Assembly (NCBI GenBank): GCA_003945285.1
Contig: AP019005.1
Coordinates: 1,971,747-2,035,746 of the forward strand
Direction: 5' to 3'
DNA from: Hydrogenimonas sp.
GTDB lineage: Bacteria; Campylobacterota; Campylobacteria; Campylobacterales; Hydrogenimonadaceae
DNA length: 64,000 nucleotides
Shown here: one piece after another, positions 35,086 through 54,868 of the stretch
How the letters are laid out: every line of letters begins with the position of its first letter
How positions within the stretch are numbered: the first letter of the stretch is position 1
Program-made: the position numbers and the translations under genes
Notes under the pieces: model-generated
The model's input: the letters and a program-made list of their open reading frames with translations, nothing else
Told to the model about the DNA's origin: nothing
Database searches by the model: none

Positions 35086-36462
35086 CTACCACCCTATATT
35101 CCGCCTTATGTAGTCGCTGAAAGCCTCGTTTCTTTTAAGTATATTGGAGAGCTCTGCATCCGTCTGGTAGCCCAGCAGTATCTCAATCGGCGTGGAGGGG
35201 TTCGAAGCGAGCGCCGCCGCCACATCCCTCTCCCTTATTTTCGAGAAGCTCCGGAGGTATCTTTCCGGCATGGAGGGGTTCGAAGCGAGCGCCACGAATA
35301 TCTCTTTCTCCCTTATACGCACCAGCCTCTCCAGAATCTCCACGGGTACCGACTCGTTGCTTGCAAGACGGCGCCGTATCTCCGGGTTCTGCAGGCCGAA
35401 AAGCGCTTCATATACAGGCCCGGTCAAAGAGGTGTTGGAGGCCAGCTCCTCCTGCAGCGCCCTCTTGCCCGCACGGACCATTCCGAGCGCCGTCTCTTCA
35501 CTGAGCCTTCCGTTGCGCCCGACCGCTCTGCAGCTCTCTTCATCCATACTTTCTATATTTTCCAAAATCGACTCTTCTACAGGCTGATGGCTCAAAAAGG
35601 CTATCCGCACACTCCTGTGTTCACTATTTCGCAGCTTTTCACGCAGACTCCCTGAAAGAGAAGGGTTTCTGGCGAGACCCTCCAGTACCGCGGCCGTAGA
35701 GCTCTCTGCCAGGCGCTCCTGAACGGAATGGGGCAAAGAGGGGTGCATGGCCGCAAACGCCCTCTTTCTCTCCTCATCCGAATCACAGAAACGCAAAAGA
35801 GTCTCCACCGGCAGGTTCGGGTTCACAAGCAGTGCCTCGTGAAGGGTGGCGGGGAGCCACATATCACCGCTTCTTTGCGTTATTTCATAGTCCGGAATCA
35901 GAATCATCGCCTCCAGCAGCATCCTGTTTTCACACTGTGCCGCAACCAGAAAGGGGCCTACGGGGGAGTACTGAATATTGTGGTTGCGCTCTATCTCCGG
36001 ATAGAAGCGGGCCACGATCGTGCCTGCCACATCCCTGTTTTCATCACCCTCGAAGGGTCCTCTCCCCTCCCAGTCGTAAAGTTTCAAGATTTCGCAGAAG
36101 AGATCGTCGCCTATATGGGGATTGTGCAGCAGGTTTATGATTCTCTCCCTGTTTCTGAAGAGCTTCAGGCTCCCTATCAGAGCCTCCCGGTCTATCTTCG
36201 CGGCATAATACTCCTCTATCTTCCCGATATCCGTTACGGCTATGCCGTTTCTGGCGAGATCATCGCACATCTGCTCTTCGATGGGGTTCAGGAGTCTTCC
36301 CGTTACCACCATTCCAAGCGGTGCATCCTTCTCATCTTCGGCCCGCTGCGCACCCGCCTGATCGAGAAAGAGCTCTATATCATCATCGCCCATTCTGTTC
36401 GATCTGCCTACAAACAGAATCTTCTTTCCCCTCGCTGCCTCTACCAGTCTCTCTATCTCCAT
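35086..36462 (-). CDS. BRCT-like domain plus leucine-rich-variant repeat protein
   Basis: 458 residues from ATG 36462; an earlier in-frame GTG would overlap the ankyrin gene. Residues about 1-100 look like a BRCT domain: GKKILFVGRSN...DIELFLDQAGA...MVVTG...LARNGIAVTDI. The rest is a solenoid of about 8-10 variant leucine-rich repeats, clearest in LASNESVPVEILERL, LASNPSMPERYLRSF and LASNPSTPIEILLGY, with AMHPSLPHSV and ARNPSLSGSL earlier. Probably a protein-binding scaffold. Sits between ankyrin and MoxR genes. Confidence 0.8.
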   Translation of the reverse strand: MEIERLVEAARGKKILFVGRSNRMGDDDIELFLDQAGAQRAEDEKDAPLGMVVTGRLLNPIEEQMCDDLARNGIAVTDIGKIEEYYAAKIDREALIGSLKLFRNRERIINLLHNPHIGDDLFCEILKLYDWEGRGPFEGDENRDVAGTIVARFYPEIERNHNIQYSPVGPFLVAAQCENRMLLEAMILIPDYEITQRSGDMWLPATLHEALLVNPNLPVETLLRFCDSDEERKRAFAAMHPSLPHSVQERLAESSTAAVLEGLARNPSLSGSLREKLRNSEHRSVRIAFLSHQPVEESILENIESMDEESCRAVGRNGRLSEETALGMVRAGKRALQEELASNTSLTGPVYEALFGLQNPEIRRRLASNESVPVEILERLVRIREKEIFVALASNPSMPERYLRSFSKIRERDVAAALASNPSTPIEILLGYQTDAELSNILKRNEAFSDYIRRNIGW

Positions 36463-36470
36463 ACCCTGCC

Positions 36471-36974
36471 TCAAAACGGATTGGCCATCTTGTCGTCGAG
36501 CCACTTTTTCGCTCTTCTTCTGCCAAGTTTTCTGGCGTAGTCTACCGCACTAAGGCCCAGCTCGTCCACGGCGAATATATCTGCACCCTTCTCATATAGA
36601 AGCTCCATCATCTCTATATAGTCGAAACTCGCCGCCAGCATGAGCGGGGTCATTCCGCTCCTGCGCCTCGTTAGAGCCGGATCGAGCCCCCTGTCTATAA
36701 ACAGCTCGGCCAGGTCGAGCCTGTTTCTCTCCACCGCTTCATCCAGAAGGCCGACCCCCTCGGCGGTAGTCCACCCGATATCGGCTCCTCTCTCAAGCAG
36801 CAGCTCCGCCATACCCTTTTCGGCCCCGCTTCTGATCGCAACAAGCAGAAGTGGTCTCTCCTCATCATCGGCAACATTGACGTCGCACCCCTCATCCAGC
36901 AGCCTCTTCACACGATCTGCGGCACCGTTTCTCACCGCATCTATCAGCTCGTCTCTTTTGCTATTTTCATTCAT
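36471..36974 (-). CDS. Ankyrin repeat protein
   Basis: 167 residues, about four to five ankyrin units, e.g. DELIDAVRNGAADRVKRLLDEGCDVNVAD, MTPLMLAASFDYIEMMELLYEKGADIFAVD, LSAVDYARKLGRRRAKKWL. No signal peptide, so cytoplasmic. First gene of the five-gene operon, 8 bases before the LRV gene. There is no Shine-Dalgarno before the ATG and a -10 box lies only six bases upstream, so the message may be leaderless. Confidence 0.9.
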   Translation of the reverse strand: MNENSKRDELIDAVRNGAADRVKRLLDEGCDVNVADDEERPLLLVAIRSGAEKGMAELLLERGADIGWTTAEGVGLLDEAVERNRLDLAELFIDRGLDPALTRRRSGMTPLMLAASFDYIEMMELLYEKGADIFAVDELGLSAVDYARKLGRRRAKKWLDDKMANPF

Positions 36975-36980
36975 AACGCA

Positions 36981-36986
36981 ATTATA
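36981..36986 (-). promoter_or_regulatory. Extended -10 promoter of the ankyrin/MoxR operon
   Basis: On the minus strand TGG-TATAAT ends six bases before the ankyrin ATG (36974). Transcription would begin at or next to the start codon. TG one base upstream makes it an extended -10; no -35 needed. Confidence 0.5.
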
Positions 36987-37257
36987 CCAGCTACACGAAA
37001 AACAGAAGCATCAGGGAAACTTTTAGTTTCAAACTTTTAACTGACAGTCCGACCCTGCACAAAATCTACATGGCCGACGATATCTACCCTCAAGCCACCG
37101 CAAAATGTCAAAAAACTGCTGACATCTTCGGTACCATGACGGGCAGGCTCGGTTTAATGAACGATACTTTTGCGCTAGAATCTCCCGATAAAAATTTTGA
37201 GTAAGTTCGGTGATGATGTTGCAGAGTTTGGTTTAATACGGGTTCAAAATTGCAGTA

Positions 37258-37334
37258 TGGTGACCCCGGCGCGATTCGAACGCGCGGCCTTCGGATTAGG
37301 AATCCGACGCTCTATCCGGCTGAGCTACGGGGTC
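37258..37334 (-). tRNA. tRNA-Arg(CCU)
   Basis: 77 bases with acceptor GACCCCG/CGGGGTC, D arm AGCTCAGCCGGATAGAGC, anticodon stem CGGAT/ATCCG around TTCCTAA (anticodon CCU), T arm with GTTCGAATC and an encoded CCA. Situated beyond the fusA terminator hairpins on the same strand. Confidence 0.96.
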
Positions 37335-37363
37335 GGGAGAGTGGTGAGTGGGATGTCGGGTCT

Positions 37364-37410
37364 GCACTCACGCCGGGTGAGTGCAAAAGAGACCGGAGAG
37401 CTCCGGTCTC
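37364..37410 (-). terminator. fusA terminator, two hairpins in series
   Basis: Right after the fusA stop, GAGACCGGAG-AG-CTCCGGTCTC (37389-37410) forms a perfect 10-bp stem followed on the minus strand by TTTT. A second stem GCACTCAC-5-GTGAGTGC (37364-37384) follows at once. Strong stop for the translation operon. Confidence 0.75.
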
Positions 37411-37416
37411 ACTCTT

Positions 37417-39492
<2,076 letters not shown>

Positions 39493-39528
39493 CGTTATGT
39501 CCTTTTAGCATTGGTAAATTTTGTCGTG

Positions 39529-39534
39529 ATTATA
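39529..39534 (-). promoter_or_regulatory. fusA promoter -10
   Basis: TATAAT on the minus strand, 37 bases before the fusA ATG, just downstream of the rpsG terminator T-tract. Expected leader about 30 bases with AAAGGA before the start. Confidence 0.5.
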
Positions 39535-39546
39535 GCGAAGCGAAGT

Positions 39547-39582
39547 TTAAAAAAGACCAAACAGGGCGGTCCTGCCTGGTCT
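39547..39582 (-). terminator. Intrinsic terminator after rpsG
   Basis: Minus-strand hairpin AGACCA..CAGG/CCTG..TGGTCT (39554-39582) with a small internal loop, followed directly by TTTTTT. It separates rpsL-rpsG from fusA. Confidence 0.7.
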
Positions 39583-39609
39583 GTAAGTGATTTCCGGAGT
39601 CCTGGTCGC

Positions 39610-40098
<489 letters not shown>

Positions 40099-40104
40099 CT
40101 AAAA

Positions 40105-40476
40105 TTATTTGGGGCGCTTTGTACCGTACTTGGAGCGCGAAACGCGGCGGTTCGCGACACCTGCGGTATCGAGAGCACCGCGCACGATATGGTACTTAAC
40201 ACCCGGAAGGTCTTTTACACGTCCTCCGCGTACGAGTACGATGGAGTGCTCCTGCAGGTTGTGCCCCTCGCCGGGGATATAGCTGATCACTTCGAATCCG
40301 CTTGTAAGGCGAACTTTCGCCACTTTTCTAAGCGCCGAGTTCGGCTTCTTCGGTGTCGTCGTATAGACACGCGTACATACTCCGCGACGCTGCGGGCACT
40401 TCACGAGCGCGGGAGATTTAGACTTTTTGATTACCTTTTTTCGCTCTTTGCGAACAAGTTGGTTGATGGTAGGCAC
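40105..40476 (-). CDS. rpsL: 30S ribosomal protein S12
   Basis: 123 residues. Starts with GTG at 40476 ([14 protein letters not shown]), preceded by AAAGGA. Contains the decoding-site loops [18 protein letters not shown] and [27 protein letters not shown]. Lys at the streptomycin-sensitive position of PKKPNSA is wild type. First gene of the rpsL-rpsG unit. Confidence 0.98.
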   Translation of the reverse strand: MPTINQLVRKERKKVIKKSKSPALVKCPQRRGVCTRVYTTTPKKPNSALRKVAKVRLTSGFEVISYIPGEGHNLQEHSIVLVRGGRVKDLPGVKYHIVRGALDTAGVANRRVSRSKYGTKRPK

Positions 40477-40548
40477 TCAAATTCCTTTCATAATTTTAAT
40501 ATTCTTGCATCTTACTGGAAAATGATGGCAAATAATAGCCAAACAATT

Positions 40549-40554
40549 ATTATA
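40549..40554 (-). promoter_or_regulatory. Candidate rpsL promoter -10
   Basis: TATAAT on the minus strand in an AT-rich stretch between rpoC and rpsL, 73 bases before the rpsL GTG. No clear -35. Supports separate transcription of the str genes. Confidence 0.4.
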
Positions 40555-40635
40555 TTTAACTTAAATTAAGCGTCTTTTAATTTACGCTCCCGGCAAGACT
40601 ATCGGCAAATCGTATCTCCCGGTTATCAGGGGCGG

Positions 40636-49300
<8,665 letters not shown>

Positions 49301-49393
49301 CTAAGACCTCATTCAGTAGTGTGTTGCATCGGGATGTATCTGTATTCGATACGATTAGTGTAAGCATAAGTTACAATGATAGAATAAACCTGA

Positions 49394-49420
49394 TAAAGGG
49401 AAGTTTCAAACTTCCCTTTA
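49394..49420 (-). terminator. rplL-rpoB intergenic hairpin (attenuator)
   Basis: TAAAGGGAAGTTT-C-AAACTTCCCTTTA is a perfect 13-bp inverted repeat around one base, in the 141-base gap between rplL and rpoB. It is flanked by AT-rich sequence. By position it matches the partial terminator that in E. coli sets the ratio of ribosomal protein to RNA polymerase; equivalence is inference. Confidence 0.6.
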
Positions 49421-49438
49421 TATAAATAAATTAAAATA

Positions 49439-49813
49439 TTATTTAATTTCGACAGTAGCGCCTGCTTCTTCGAATTTGGCTTTGAGCTCTTCAGCTTCCT
49501 CTTTGCTGGCGCCCTCTTTGATAGTCGTAGGTGCGTTGTCGACAGCCTCTTTCGCCTCTTTGAGACCGAGACCGGTAACTTCACGGACAACTTTGATGAC
49601 GTTGATCTTTTTGGCGCCCGGGCTTGTAAGGATAACGTCAAATTCTGTCTGCTCTTCCGCGGCACCGCCTGCCTCTGCACCGCCGGCACCGGCTACGACC
49701 ATCGGTGTAGCGGATACGCCGAATCTCTCTTCAAACTCTTTGACAAGCTCATTGAGCTCGAGGACTGAAAGACCTTCGATATATTCAAACAACTCTTCTT
49801 TGGTGATTGCCAT
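49439..49813 (-). CDS. rplL: 50S ribosomal protein L7/L12
   Basis: 124 residues. N-terminal dimerisation part, Ala/Gly-rich hinge ([17 protein letters not shown]) and the C-terminal factor-binding domain with [27 protein letters not shown]. Recruits translational GTPases to the ribosome. CAGGAG seven bases before ATG. Confidence 0.98.
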   Translation of the reverse strand: MAITKEELFEYIEGLSVLELNELVKEFEERFGVSATPMVVAGAGGAEAGGAAEEQTEFDVILTSPGAKKINVIKVVREVTGLGLKEAKEAVDNAPTTIKEGASKEEAEELKAKFEEAGATVEIK

Positions 49814-49867
49814 TTTGTTTCTCCTGTTAGGAATTTTATTTGTCGGTTGCAGCCTAGGCTGCCACTA

Positions 49868-50356
49868 TCAAGCGGCCTCTTCTTCCGCTTTCTTCTTCGC
49901 AAGATTGTCGAGTCCGCAAACCATGTTGCGTAGCGGTGCGGTCCAGACAGACAGAAGCATTCCGAGAAGCTCTTCGCGTCCGAGAAGCTTGCTGTACTCG
50001 ATGACTTTCGCCGCATCCACAACCTCTTTGCCGATTACACCGCCTTTGATGACGAATTTGTCATTCTCTTTGGCGTATTTGGCAACAGCTTTTGCGGTAG
50101 CTATAGGGTCTTCACCCCAGACAGCCATATTGGTGTCGTGAAGTTCGATCCCTTCGACTCCGGCATTTTCGAATGCGATCTTGGCAAGAGTGTTCTTGAT
50201 GATGCGCGCACCGAGGCCCGCTTCATATCCGATTTTCCTGAACTCTTCGAGCTCTTTGACACTCATCCCTTTGAAGTCGCATATCACTACGGAACCGGCT
50301 TCATTGAAAGCATCGGTAAGCTCCGCTACCAGTTGTTCTTTCTCGCTTCGGGTCAT
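49868..50356 (-). CDS. rplJ: 50S ribosomal protein L10
   Basis: 162 residues, stalk base protein that binds L7/L12 dimers by its C-terminal helix. MTRSEKEQLVAELTDAFNEAGSVVICDFKGMSVKELEEFRK is a standard N-terminus. 54 bases before rplL, 230 bases after rplA, with a structured leader in between. Confidence 0.98.
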   Translation of the reverse strand: MTRSEKEQLVAELTDAFNEAGSVVICDFKGMSVKELEEFRKIGYEAGLGARIIKNTLAKIAFENAGVEGIELHDTNMAVWGEDPIATAKAVAKYAKENDKFVIKGGVIGKEVVDAAKVIEYSKLLGREELLGMLLSVWTAPLRNMVCGLDNLAKKKAEEEAA

Positions 50357-50500
50357 TTCTTCTCCTTTCCGACCGAGACTTCAAGAAGGGCGGCTTTCGC
50401 CGATTAAGCTTACGCCCCTAACTATCTCCAGTCTAAGATTAAGCCTATCCGATAGGGTGTGACCTGTCGGATTGTTCCTTTTTTTCAGACGTTTCGCTTT
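50357..50500 (-). promoter_or_regulatory. L10 leader (autoregulatory mRNA site)
   Basis: The rplA-rplJ gap on the minus strand holds stems CCTATCGGATAGG and GGGGCGTAAGC, the unpaired-looking CTTAATCTTAGACTGGAGATAG and GGCGGCTTTCGCC-type stem before the rplJ ribosome site. TTAGAC and TTAATC blocks of this kind mark the L10-L12 binding kink-turn in other bacteria. Assigned by position and motif. Confidence 0.5.
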
Positions 50501-50586
50501 TATACAACGCCGTTTTCAAATCAACCTGCAAAGAGGTACGAACCGCTCTGTCAGATTGTAGATTTCCGAGAGCTTAGGAAGCTCTT

Positions 50587-51294
50587 TTACTGCTTGATAT
50601 CCATCAGCTCCTGCGTATCGAGCTTGATGGAGGGACTCATCGTCAGAGAGAGTGCCGCGTTTTTGATATATCTTCCCTTTGCAGAAGCCGGCTTCTGCTT
50701 GTTGATTGCGGCCACAAAGGCTCTGAGGTTTTCCGCCAGCTTCTCGGCATCGAAGCTGGCTTTGCCGATTCCGGCATGTATATTCCCTTTTTTATCGACA
50801 CGGAAATTGACCTGTCCGCCCTTCGCGTTTTTGACCGCCTGGGCTACGTCCATAGTCACGGTACCTGTTTTCGGGTTGGGCATCAGACCTTTAGGTCCGA
50901 GTATGCGGCCGATCTTTCCGACCTGACCCATCATATCGGGAGTTGCAATGACGATATCGAAATCGATGTTACCGCCCTGGATCTGCTCTACCAGATCTTC
51001 TGCACCGACTACATCGGCACCGGCCTCTTTCGCCTCATCCGCTTTTGCACCTTTGGCGAAAACTGCGACCCTGACGCTTTTACCTGTACCGTTGGGAAGA
51101 ACCACGGCGCCGCGCACCATCTGATCCGCATGTCTAGGATCGACGTTGAGGCGTAGAGCGAGTTCGACGGTTTCATCGAACTTGGCGGATTGGAGATCTT
51201 TGACTACTTTTGTAGCTTCATCTATAGAGTAGGTCTTTTCTGTATCTATCTTTTCGAGCAGCTTCTGTACCCGTTTGGAAACTTTTTTTGACAT
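50587..51294 (-). CDS. rplA: 50S ribosomal protein L1
   Basis: 235 residues from ATG 51294 ([10 protein letters not shown]), which has GGAG at seven bases; a start five codons earlier would cover that site. Contains [16 protein letters not shown] and [17 protein letters not shown]. Binds 23S rRNA at the exit-site stalk; in many bacteria also represses its own mRNA. Confidence 0.97.
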   Translation of the reverse strand: MSKKVSKRVQKLLEKIDTEKTYSIDEATKVVKDLQSAKFDETVELALRLNVDPRHADQMVRGAVVLPNGTGKSVRVAVFAKGAKADEAKEAGADVVGAEDLVEQIQGGNIDFDIVIATPDMMGQVGKIGRILGPKGLMPNPKTGTVTMDVAQAVKNAKGGQVNFRVDKKGNIHAGIGKASFDAEKLAENLRAFVAAINKQKPASAKGRYIKNAALSLTMSPSIKLDTQELMDIKQ

Positions 51295-51356
51295 ATTTTT
51301 TCTCCGCAAATATTTTTTTTGCTACCGCGTCTTTTCGATCTGGCGGTGAAGATCTA

Positions 51357-51782
51357 TCAGTCGATAACCTCTACACCCATGCTTCTGCAGCTGCCTTCGA
51401 TAATCTTGGCGGCGGCATCTTCGTCATGAGCGTTGAGATCGTCCATTTTTGTTTTTACGATGTTGAGAATCTGCTCTCTGGTGATCTTTCCTACTTTGTT
51501 CTTAAGCGGATTGTCACTACCCTTCTGCAGATTTATCTCTTTTTTGATCAGGTCAGTAACAGGAGGTTTTTTCGTTATAAAAGTAAAGCTGCGGTCTGAG
51601 TAGACGGTAATTACGACGGGAATGTTGTAGCCCATCATATCTTTTGTCTTCTCGTTGAACGCTTTGCAGAACTCCATAATGTTCACTCCGCGCTGTCCGA
51701 GAGCAGGGCCGACCGGAGGCGACGGGTTTGCTTTGCCGGCAGGAATCTGCAGCTTGAATTCATCAACAACTTTTTTAGCCAT
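51357..51782 (-). CDS. rplK: 50S ribosomal protein L11
   Basis: 141 residues, standard. [33 protein letters not shown] is the proline-rich thiostrepton-site domain; the C-terminal rRNA-binding domain ends [14 protein letters not shown]. Follows nusG by 22 bases. Confidence 0.98.
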   Translation of the reverse strand: MAKKVVDEFKLQIPAGKANPSPPVGPALGQRGVNIMEFCKAFNEKTKDMMGYNIPVVITVYSDRSFTFITKKPPVTDLIKKEINLQKGSDNPLKNKVGKITREQILNIVKTKMDDLNAHDEDAAAKIIEGSCRSMGVEVID

Positions 51783-51804
51783 TGTGTTTCCCTTCTTGTG
51801 AAAT

Positions 51805-52335
51805 TTAGATTATTTTTTCGACTTGAGAATATAGGATCTCGACCGGAGTACTCCTGCCGAAGATCGATACATTCAGTTTCAGTTTACCGTGCTCAAGGTC
51901 ATACTCTTCGACCATGCCGGTGAAGTTTGCGAACGGACCCTCTACGATCCTTACCATTTCTCCGGGCTCGAATGAGATTTTTGGTTTCGGCGCAGCACGG
52001 TTCCGGACCTTGTCTAATATGTTCGCTACGTCCGTCTCGCTGAGCGGTGTAGGCTTCTTGGATTCGCCGATAAATCGTGAGACCCGCGGAAGCGACTGTA
52101 TCTTGTGCCACAGATCGGTGTCAAGATCCATCTTGGCAAAGACGTAGCCGGGGTAAAGAGACCTCTCGGTTATCTTCTTCTGGCCGTTTTTTACCTCGAT
52201 TACGTCTTCGGTCGGAACCACAATCTCTTCGATCTTCTCTTGAATTCCGAGCTGATCGGCCATCGCTTCTATCGCACGTTTAACACTCTGTTCACTGCCT
52301 GCGTAGGTCTGTATCGCATACCATTTATGTGCCAT
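51805..52335 (-). CDS. nusG: Transcription antitermination factor NusG
   Basis: 176 residues. NGN domain with [11 protein letters not shown] and [14 protein letters not shown], followed by the KOW domain [25 protein letters not shown]. Couples RNA polymerase to ribosome or Rho. AAGGGAA lies five bases before the ATG. Downstream of secE as usual. Confidence 0.98.
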   Translation of the reverse strand: MAHKWYAIQTYAGSEQSVKRAIEAMADQLGIQEKIEEIVVPTEDVIEVKNGQKKITERSLYPGYVFAKMDLDTDLWHKIQSLPRVSRFIGESKKPTPLSETDVANILDKVRNRAAPKPKISFEPGEMVRIVEGPFANFTGMVEEYDLEHGKLKLNVSIFGRSTPVEILYSQVEKII

Positions 52336-52348
52336 GTAATTTCCCTTT

Positions 52349-52528
52349 TCAGATCAGCGCCGAGAGTGATGCGGACATAATTACATCTATCAGAGCGAGG
52401 AAGAGCGCTACGACTGTCACCACAACGAAGACGGCGAAGAATGCCTGTCGTACCTGCAGTTTTGTCGGAAAAATAACTTTTGAGATTTCTATTTTGGCAT
52501 GGTTGATATAGTCTATCACTTTTTCCAT
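52349..52528 (-). CDS. secE: Protein translocase subunit SecE
   Basis: 59 residues, ATG 52528 to TGA 52349, in the short single-helix form. MEKVIDYINHAKIEISKVIFPTK is the amphipathic surface helix with the conserved W/F-P region, then one transmembrane helix (VFVVVTVVALFLALIDVIM). Stabilises SecY in the inner membrane. Sits between tRNA-Trp and nusG, its classical place. Confidence 0.95.
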   Translation of the reverse strand: MEKVIDYINHAKIEISKVIFPTKLQVRQAFFAVFVVVTVVALFLALIDVIMSASLSALI

Positions 52529-52546
52529 GTTCTTTTTTCCTTAACG

Positions 52547-52622
52547 TGGCAGGGCAGGAGGGACTCGAACCCCCAACACTCGGTTTTGGAGACCGATGCT
52601 CTACCATTGGAGCTACTGCCCT
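52547..52622 (-). tRNA. tRNA-Trp(CCA)
   Basis: 76 bases. Acceptor AGGGCAG/CTGCCCT, anticodon loop TCTCCAAA-like with CCA, T arm GGGGGTTCGAGTCCCTC, encoded CCA tail. Lies between rpmG and secE on the same strand, so it is cut out of the operon transcript. Confidence 0.97.
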
Positions 52623-52644
52623 AGAAAAGCCAACCCGAAAGGGT

Positions 52645-52803
52645 TTAGCTTTTGAGTTTTACCTCTTTATGAAGCGTATGCTTGTTACAGCGTGGACAAA
52701 ACTTTCTAGTCTCGAACTTCTCAGTGTGAGTCTTGCTGTTTTTGGTCGTAGTGTAGTTTATCTCTCCACACTCGCTGCATTTGAGCCCAATATTGATTCT
52801 CAT
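52645..52803 (-). CDS. rpmG: 50S ribosomal protein L33
   Basis: 52 residues, ATG 52803 to TAA 52645: [20 protein letters not shown]...[17 protein letters not shown]. The two CxxC pairs are intact, so this is the zinc-binding form of L33. Between tuf and tRNA-Trp, conserved in this cluster. Confidence 0.96.
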   Translation of the reverse strand: MRINIGLKCSECGEINYTTTKNSKTHTEKFETRKFCPRCNKHTLHKEVKLKS

Positions 52804-52822
52804 ATTTTCTTATCCTTAAGCA

Positions 52823-52844
52823 AAGGCGGCCCTGAAGCCGCCTT
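52823..52844 (-). terminator. Hairpin between tuf and rpmG
   Basis: AAGGCGGC-6-GCCGCCTT perfect 8-bp stem just after the tuf stop. No T-run follows, so it may stabilise the tuf message or lower read-through rather than stop it. Confidence 0.45.
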
Positions 52845-52855
52845 CAGATTCGTTG

Positions 52856-54055
52856 TTAAGCAAGGATCTTGGAAACAACACCCGCGCCGACAGTACGTCC
52901 ACCTTCGCGGATCGCGAAGCGTGTACCCTCTTCCATCGCGATAGGAGCGATAAGCTCTGCCTCGATTTTAACGTTGTCGCCGGGCATAACCATCTCTGTT
53001 CCCTCCGGAAGAGTGATAGCTCCGGTAACATCTGTTGTACGTACGTAGAACTGCGGTCGGTATCCGTTGAAGAAAGGAGTGTGTCGTCCGCCTTCCTCTT
53101 TTGTAAGTACATAGATTTCCGCTTCGAATTTGGTGTGAGGAGTGATTGAACCGGGCTTACAAAGAACCATACCGCGCTCAACTTCCTCTTTTTTGGTACC
53201 GCGAAGAAGTACACCGCAGTTGTCGCCTGCTTCACCGCACTCCATCTCTTTTCGGAACATTTCGACACCTGTAACGGTAGTCTTTTGTGTGTCACGGATT
53301 CCGACGATCTCGATCTCGTCGCCTACGCAGACTTTACCGCGCTCGATACGTCCTGTAACGACGGTACCTCGACCGGAGATAGAGAATACGTCTTCGATAG
53401 GCATAAGGAAATCTTTGTCTGTCTCACGCTCGGGAGTAGGAATGTACTCGTCAACGGCGTTCATCAGCTCAAGAATCTTCTCGCTCCACTCACCGAGTGT
53501 TCCCGCCTTGGCCTCTTCGAGAGCCTTGAGTGCGGAACCTGCGATTACCGGAGTGTCGTCACCCGGGAAGTCATACTCGCTGAGAAGCTCGCGAATCTCC
53601 ATCTCTACGAGCTCGAGAAGCTCCTCGTCATCTACCATATCCGCTTTGTTCATGAAAACTACGATATACGGAACGCCTACCTGGCGAGAGAGAAGGATGT
53701 GCTCACGAGTCTGCGGCATCGGGCCGTCAGCTGCGGAAACAACCAGGATAGCTCCGTCCATCTGAGCAGCACCTGTAATCATGTTTTTGACGTAGTCCGC
53801 GTGTCCGGGGCAGTCAACGTGTGCATAGTGGCGTTTGTCAGTCTCATACTCAACGTGAGAAGTAGCGATTGTAATACCGCGCTCACGCTCTTCCGGTGCA
53901 TTGTCGATCTGATCGTAATCCATCAGCTCCGCATCACCTTTTGTAGCGAGAACCGCAGTGATCGCTGCAGTAAGTGTAGTTTTACCGTGGTCAACGTGAC
54001 CGATAGTACCGATGTTAACGTGCGGCTTGGTTCGTTCGAATTTTTCCTTAGCCAT
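52856..54055 (-). CDS. tuf: Elongation factor Tu
   Basis: 399 residues from ATG 54055 ([14 protein letters not shown]), with GGAGG six bases upstream. G1 [11 protein letters not shown]3 DCPGHADY, G4 NKADMVDD. Delivers aminoacyl-tRNA to the ribosome. Only copy in the window. Preceded by four tRNA genes as in the thrU-tyrU-glyT-thrT-tufB operon. Confidence 0.98.
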   Translation of the reverse strand: MAKEKFERTKPHVNIGTIGHVDHGKTTLTAAITAVLATKGDAELMDYDQIDNAPEERERGITIATSHVEYETDKRHYAHVDCPGHADYVKNMITGAAQMDGAILVVSAADGPMPQTREHILLSRQVGVPYIVVFMNKADMVDDEELLELVEMEIRELLSEYDFPGDDTPVIAGSALKALEEAKAGTLGEWSEKILELMNAVDEYIPTPERETDKDFLMPIEDVFSISGRGTVVTGRIERGKVCVGDEIEIVGIRDTQKTTVTGVEMFRKEMECGEAGDNCGVLLRGTKKEEVERGMVLCKPGSITPHTKFEAEIYVLTKEEGGRHTPFFNGYRPQFYVRTTDVTGAITLPEGTEMVMPGDNVKIEAELIAPIAMEEGTRFAIREGGRTVGAGVVSKILA

Positions 54056-54124
54056 AAGTGTCCTCCGTAAAAGATTTAAGTAAAAGGGTACCTCTGCAAA
54101 TATTCCATCTAAATTAATACGCTG

Positions 54125-54305
54125 AAGGGGCAAAGCCCCTTTCGGCTACGCTAACACTGGGTTCGCTTCGGCAGCGGGCCCGCGCGCAGTCAATCTGCGC
54201 TTTTGAATACCGCACCAAGCTCCTCAACTGCCGCAAGCCTTTCAGCTGCGCCAACGCAGTGTTCGCTTCTGCAGCGGGCTCACGAAGCCAAGCCGGCGCA
54301 TTTTG
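54125..54305. repeat. Imperfect repeat with 100-bp period upstream of tuf
   Basis: The segments 54125-54205 and 54225-54305 align at an exact offset of 100 bases: CGGCTACGCTAACACTGGGT against CAGCTGCGCCAACGCAGTGT, TTCGCTTC both, GCAGCGGGC both, and both end in TTTTG. It lies in the transcribed gap between tRNA-Thr(GGU) and tuf. No tRNA cloverleaf can be made of it. It contains several possible stems such as GGGGCAAAGCCCC. Confidence 0.65.
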
Positions 54306-54456
54306 CCGGATTGCACTTAAGAAACAGCGTCACCGCGTTTTATAGAACATTTACAGAGGCACCCTGCCAAAATGTGCGCCGTATTATACCAAAGTTTCAG
54401 TCAATGTGTGCTTTTGCGCTCCGATGCCCTGCAAGATCTCCAAATCTTCAGGTCGG

Positions 54457-54531
54457 TGGAGCCCAGAAGCGGGATTGAACCGCCGACCTCTTCCTTACCA
54501 AGGAAGTGCTCTGCCACTGAGCTATCTGGGC
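54457..54531 (-). tRNA. tRNA-Thr(GGU)
   Basis: 75 bases. Acceptor GCCCAGA/TCTGGGC, anticodon stem CTTCC/GGAAG around TTGGTAA (anticodon GGU), T arm GGCGGTTCAATCCCGC with CCA encoded. Corresponds to thrT of the tufB operon. Confidence 0.96.
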
Positions 54532-54652
54532 ACTGTTGTCTGCTAGGAGTGAATTATAAAGAGGGCTGTAGTCGGCTTCTCATACAGAGAAAGAAGCAAA
54601 TCTAGACCTCATTCGATTGCAAGAATCAAAAATTTCAGCTCCCAGATTCGGA

Positions 54653-54729
54653 TGGAGCGGGAAACGGGACTCGAACCCGCGACCCTCAGCTTGGAAGGCT
54701 GATGCTCTAGCCAACTGAGCTACTCCCGC
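54653..54729 (-). tRNA. tRNA-Gly(UCC)
   Basis: 77 bases, acceptor GCGGGAG pairing TTCCCGC with one G-T, anticodon loop CTTCCAA (UCC), T loop GTTCGAGTC, CCA encoded. Corresponds to glyT. Confidence 0.96.
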
Positions 54730-54745
54730 ATCCATATGATTCGAC

Positions 54746-54831
<86 letters not shown>

Positions 54832-54868
54832 GTCATTGTCTACTCTGGTACAAACACTGACGAAAAAA

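Noticed and set aside
35086..36462. CRISPR or tandem DNA repeat suggested by recurring bases at 35190-35300
   Set aside because: The recurring GGGGTTCGAAGCGAGCGCC text encodes LASNP in protein repeats; spacing and divergence fit a protein solenoid, not CRISPR.
54125..54305. Degenerate tRNA genes in the tuf leader
   Set aside because: Neither unit gives an acceptor stem, anticodon arm or GTTCGA T-loop in tRNA order; treated as an RNA repeat.
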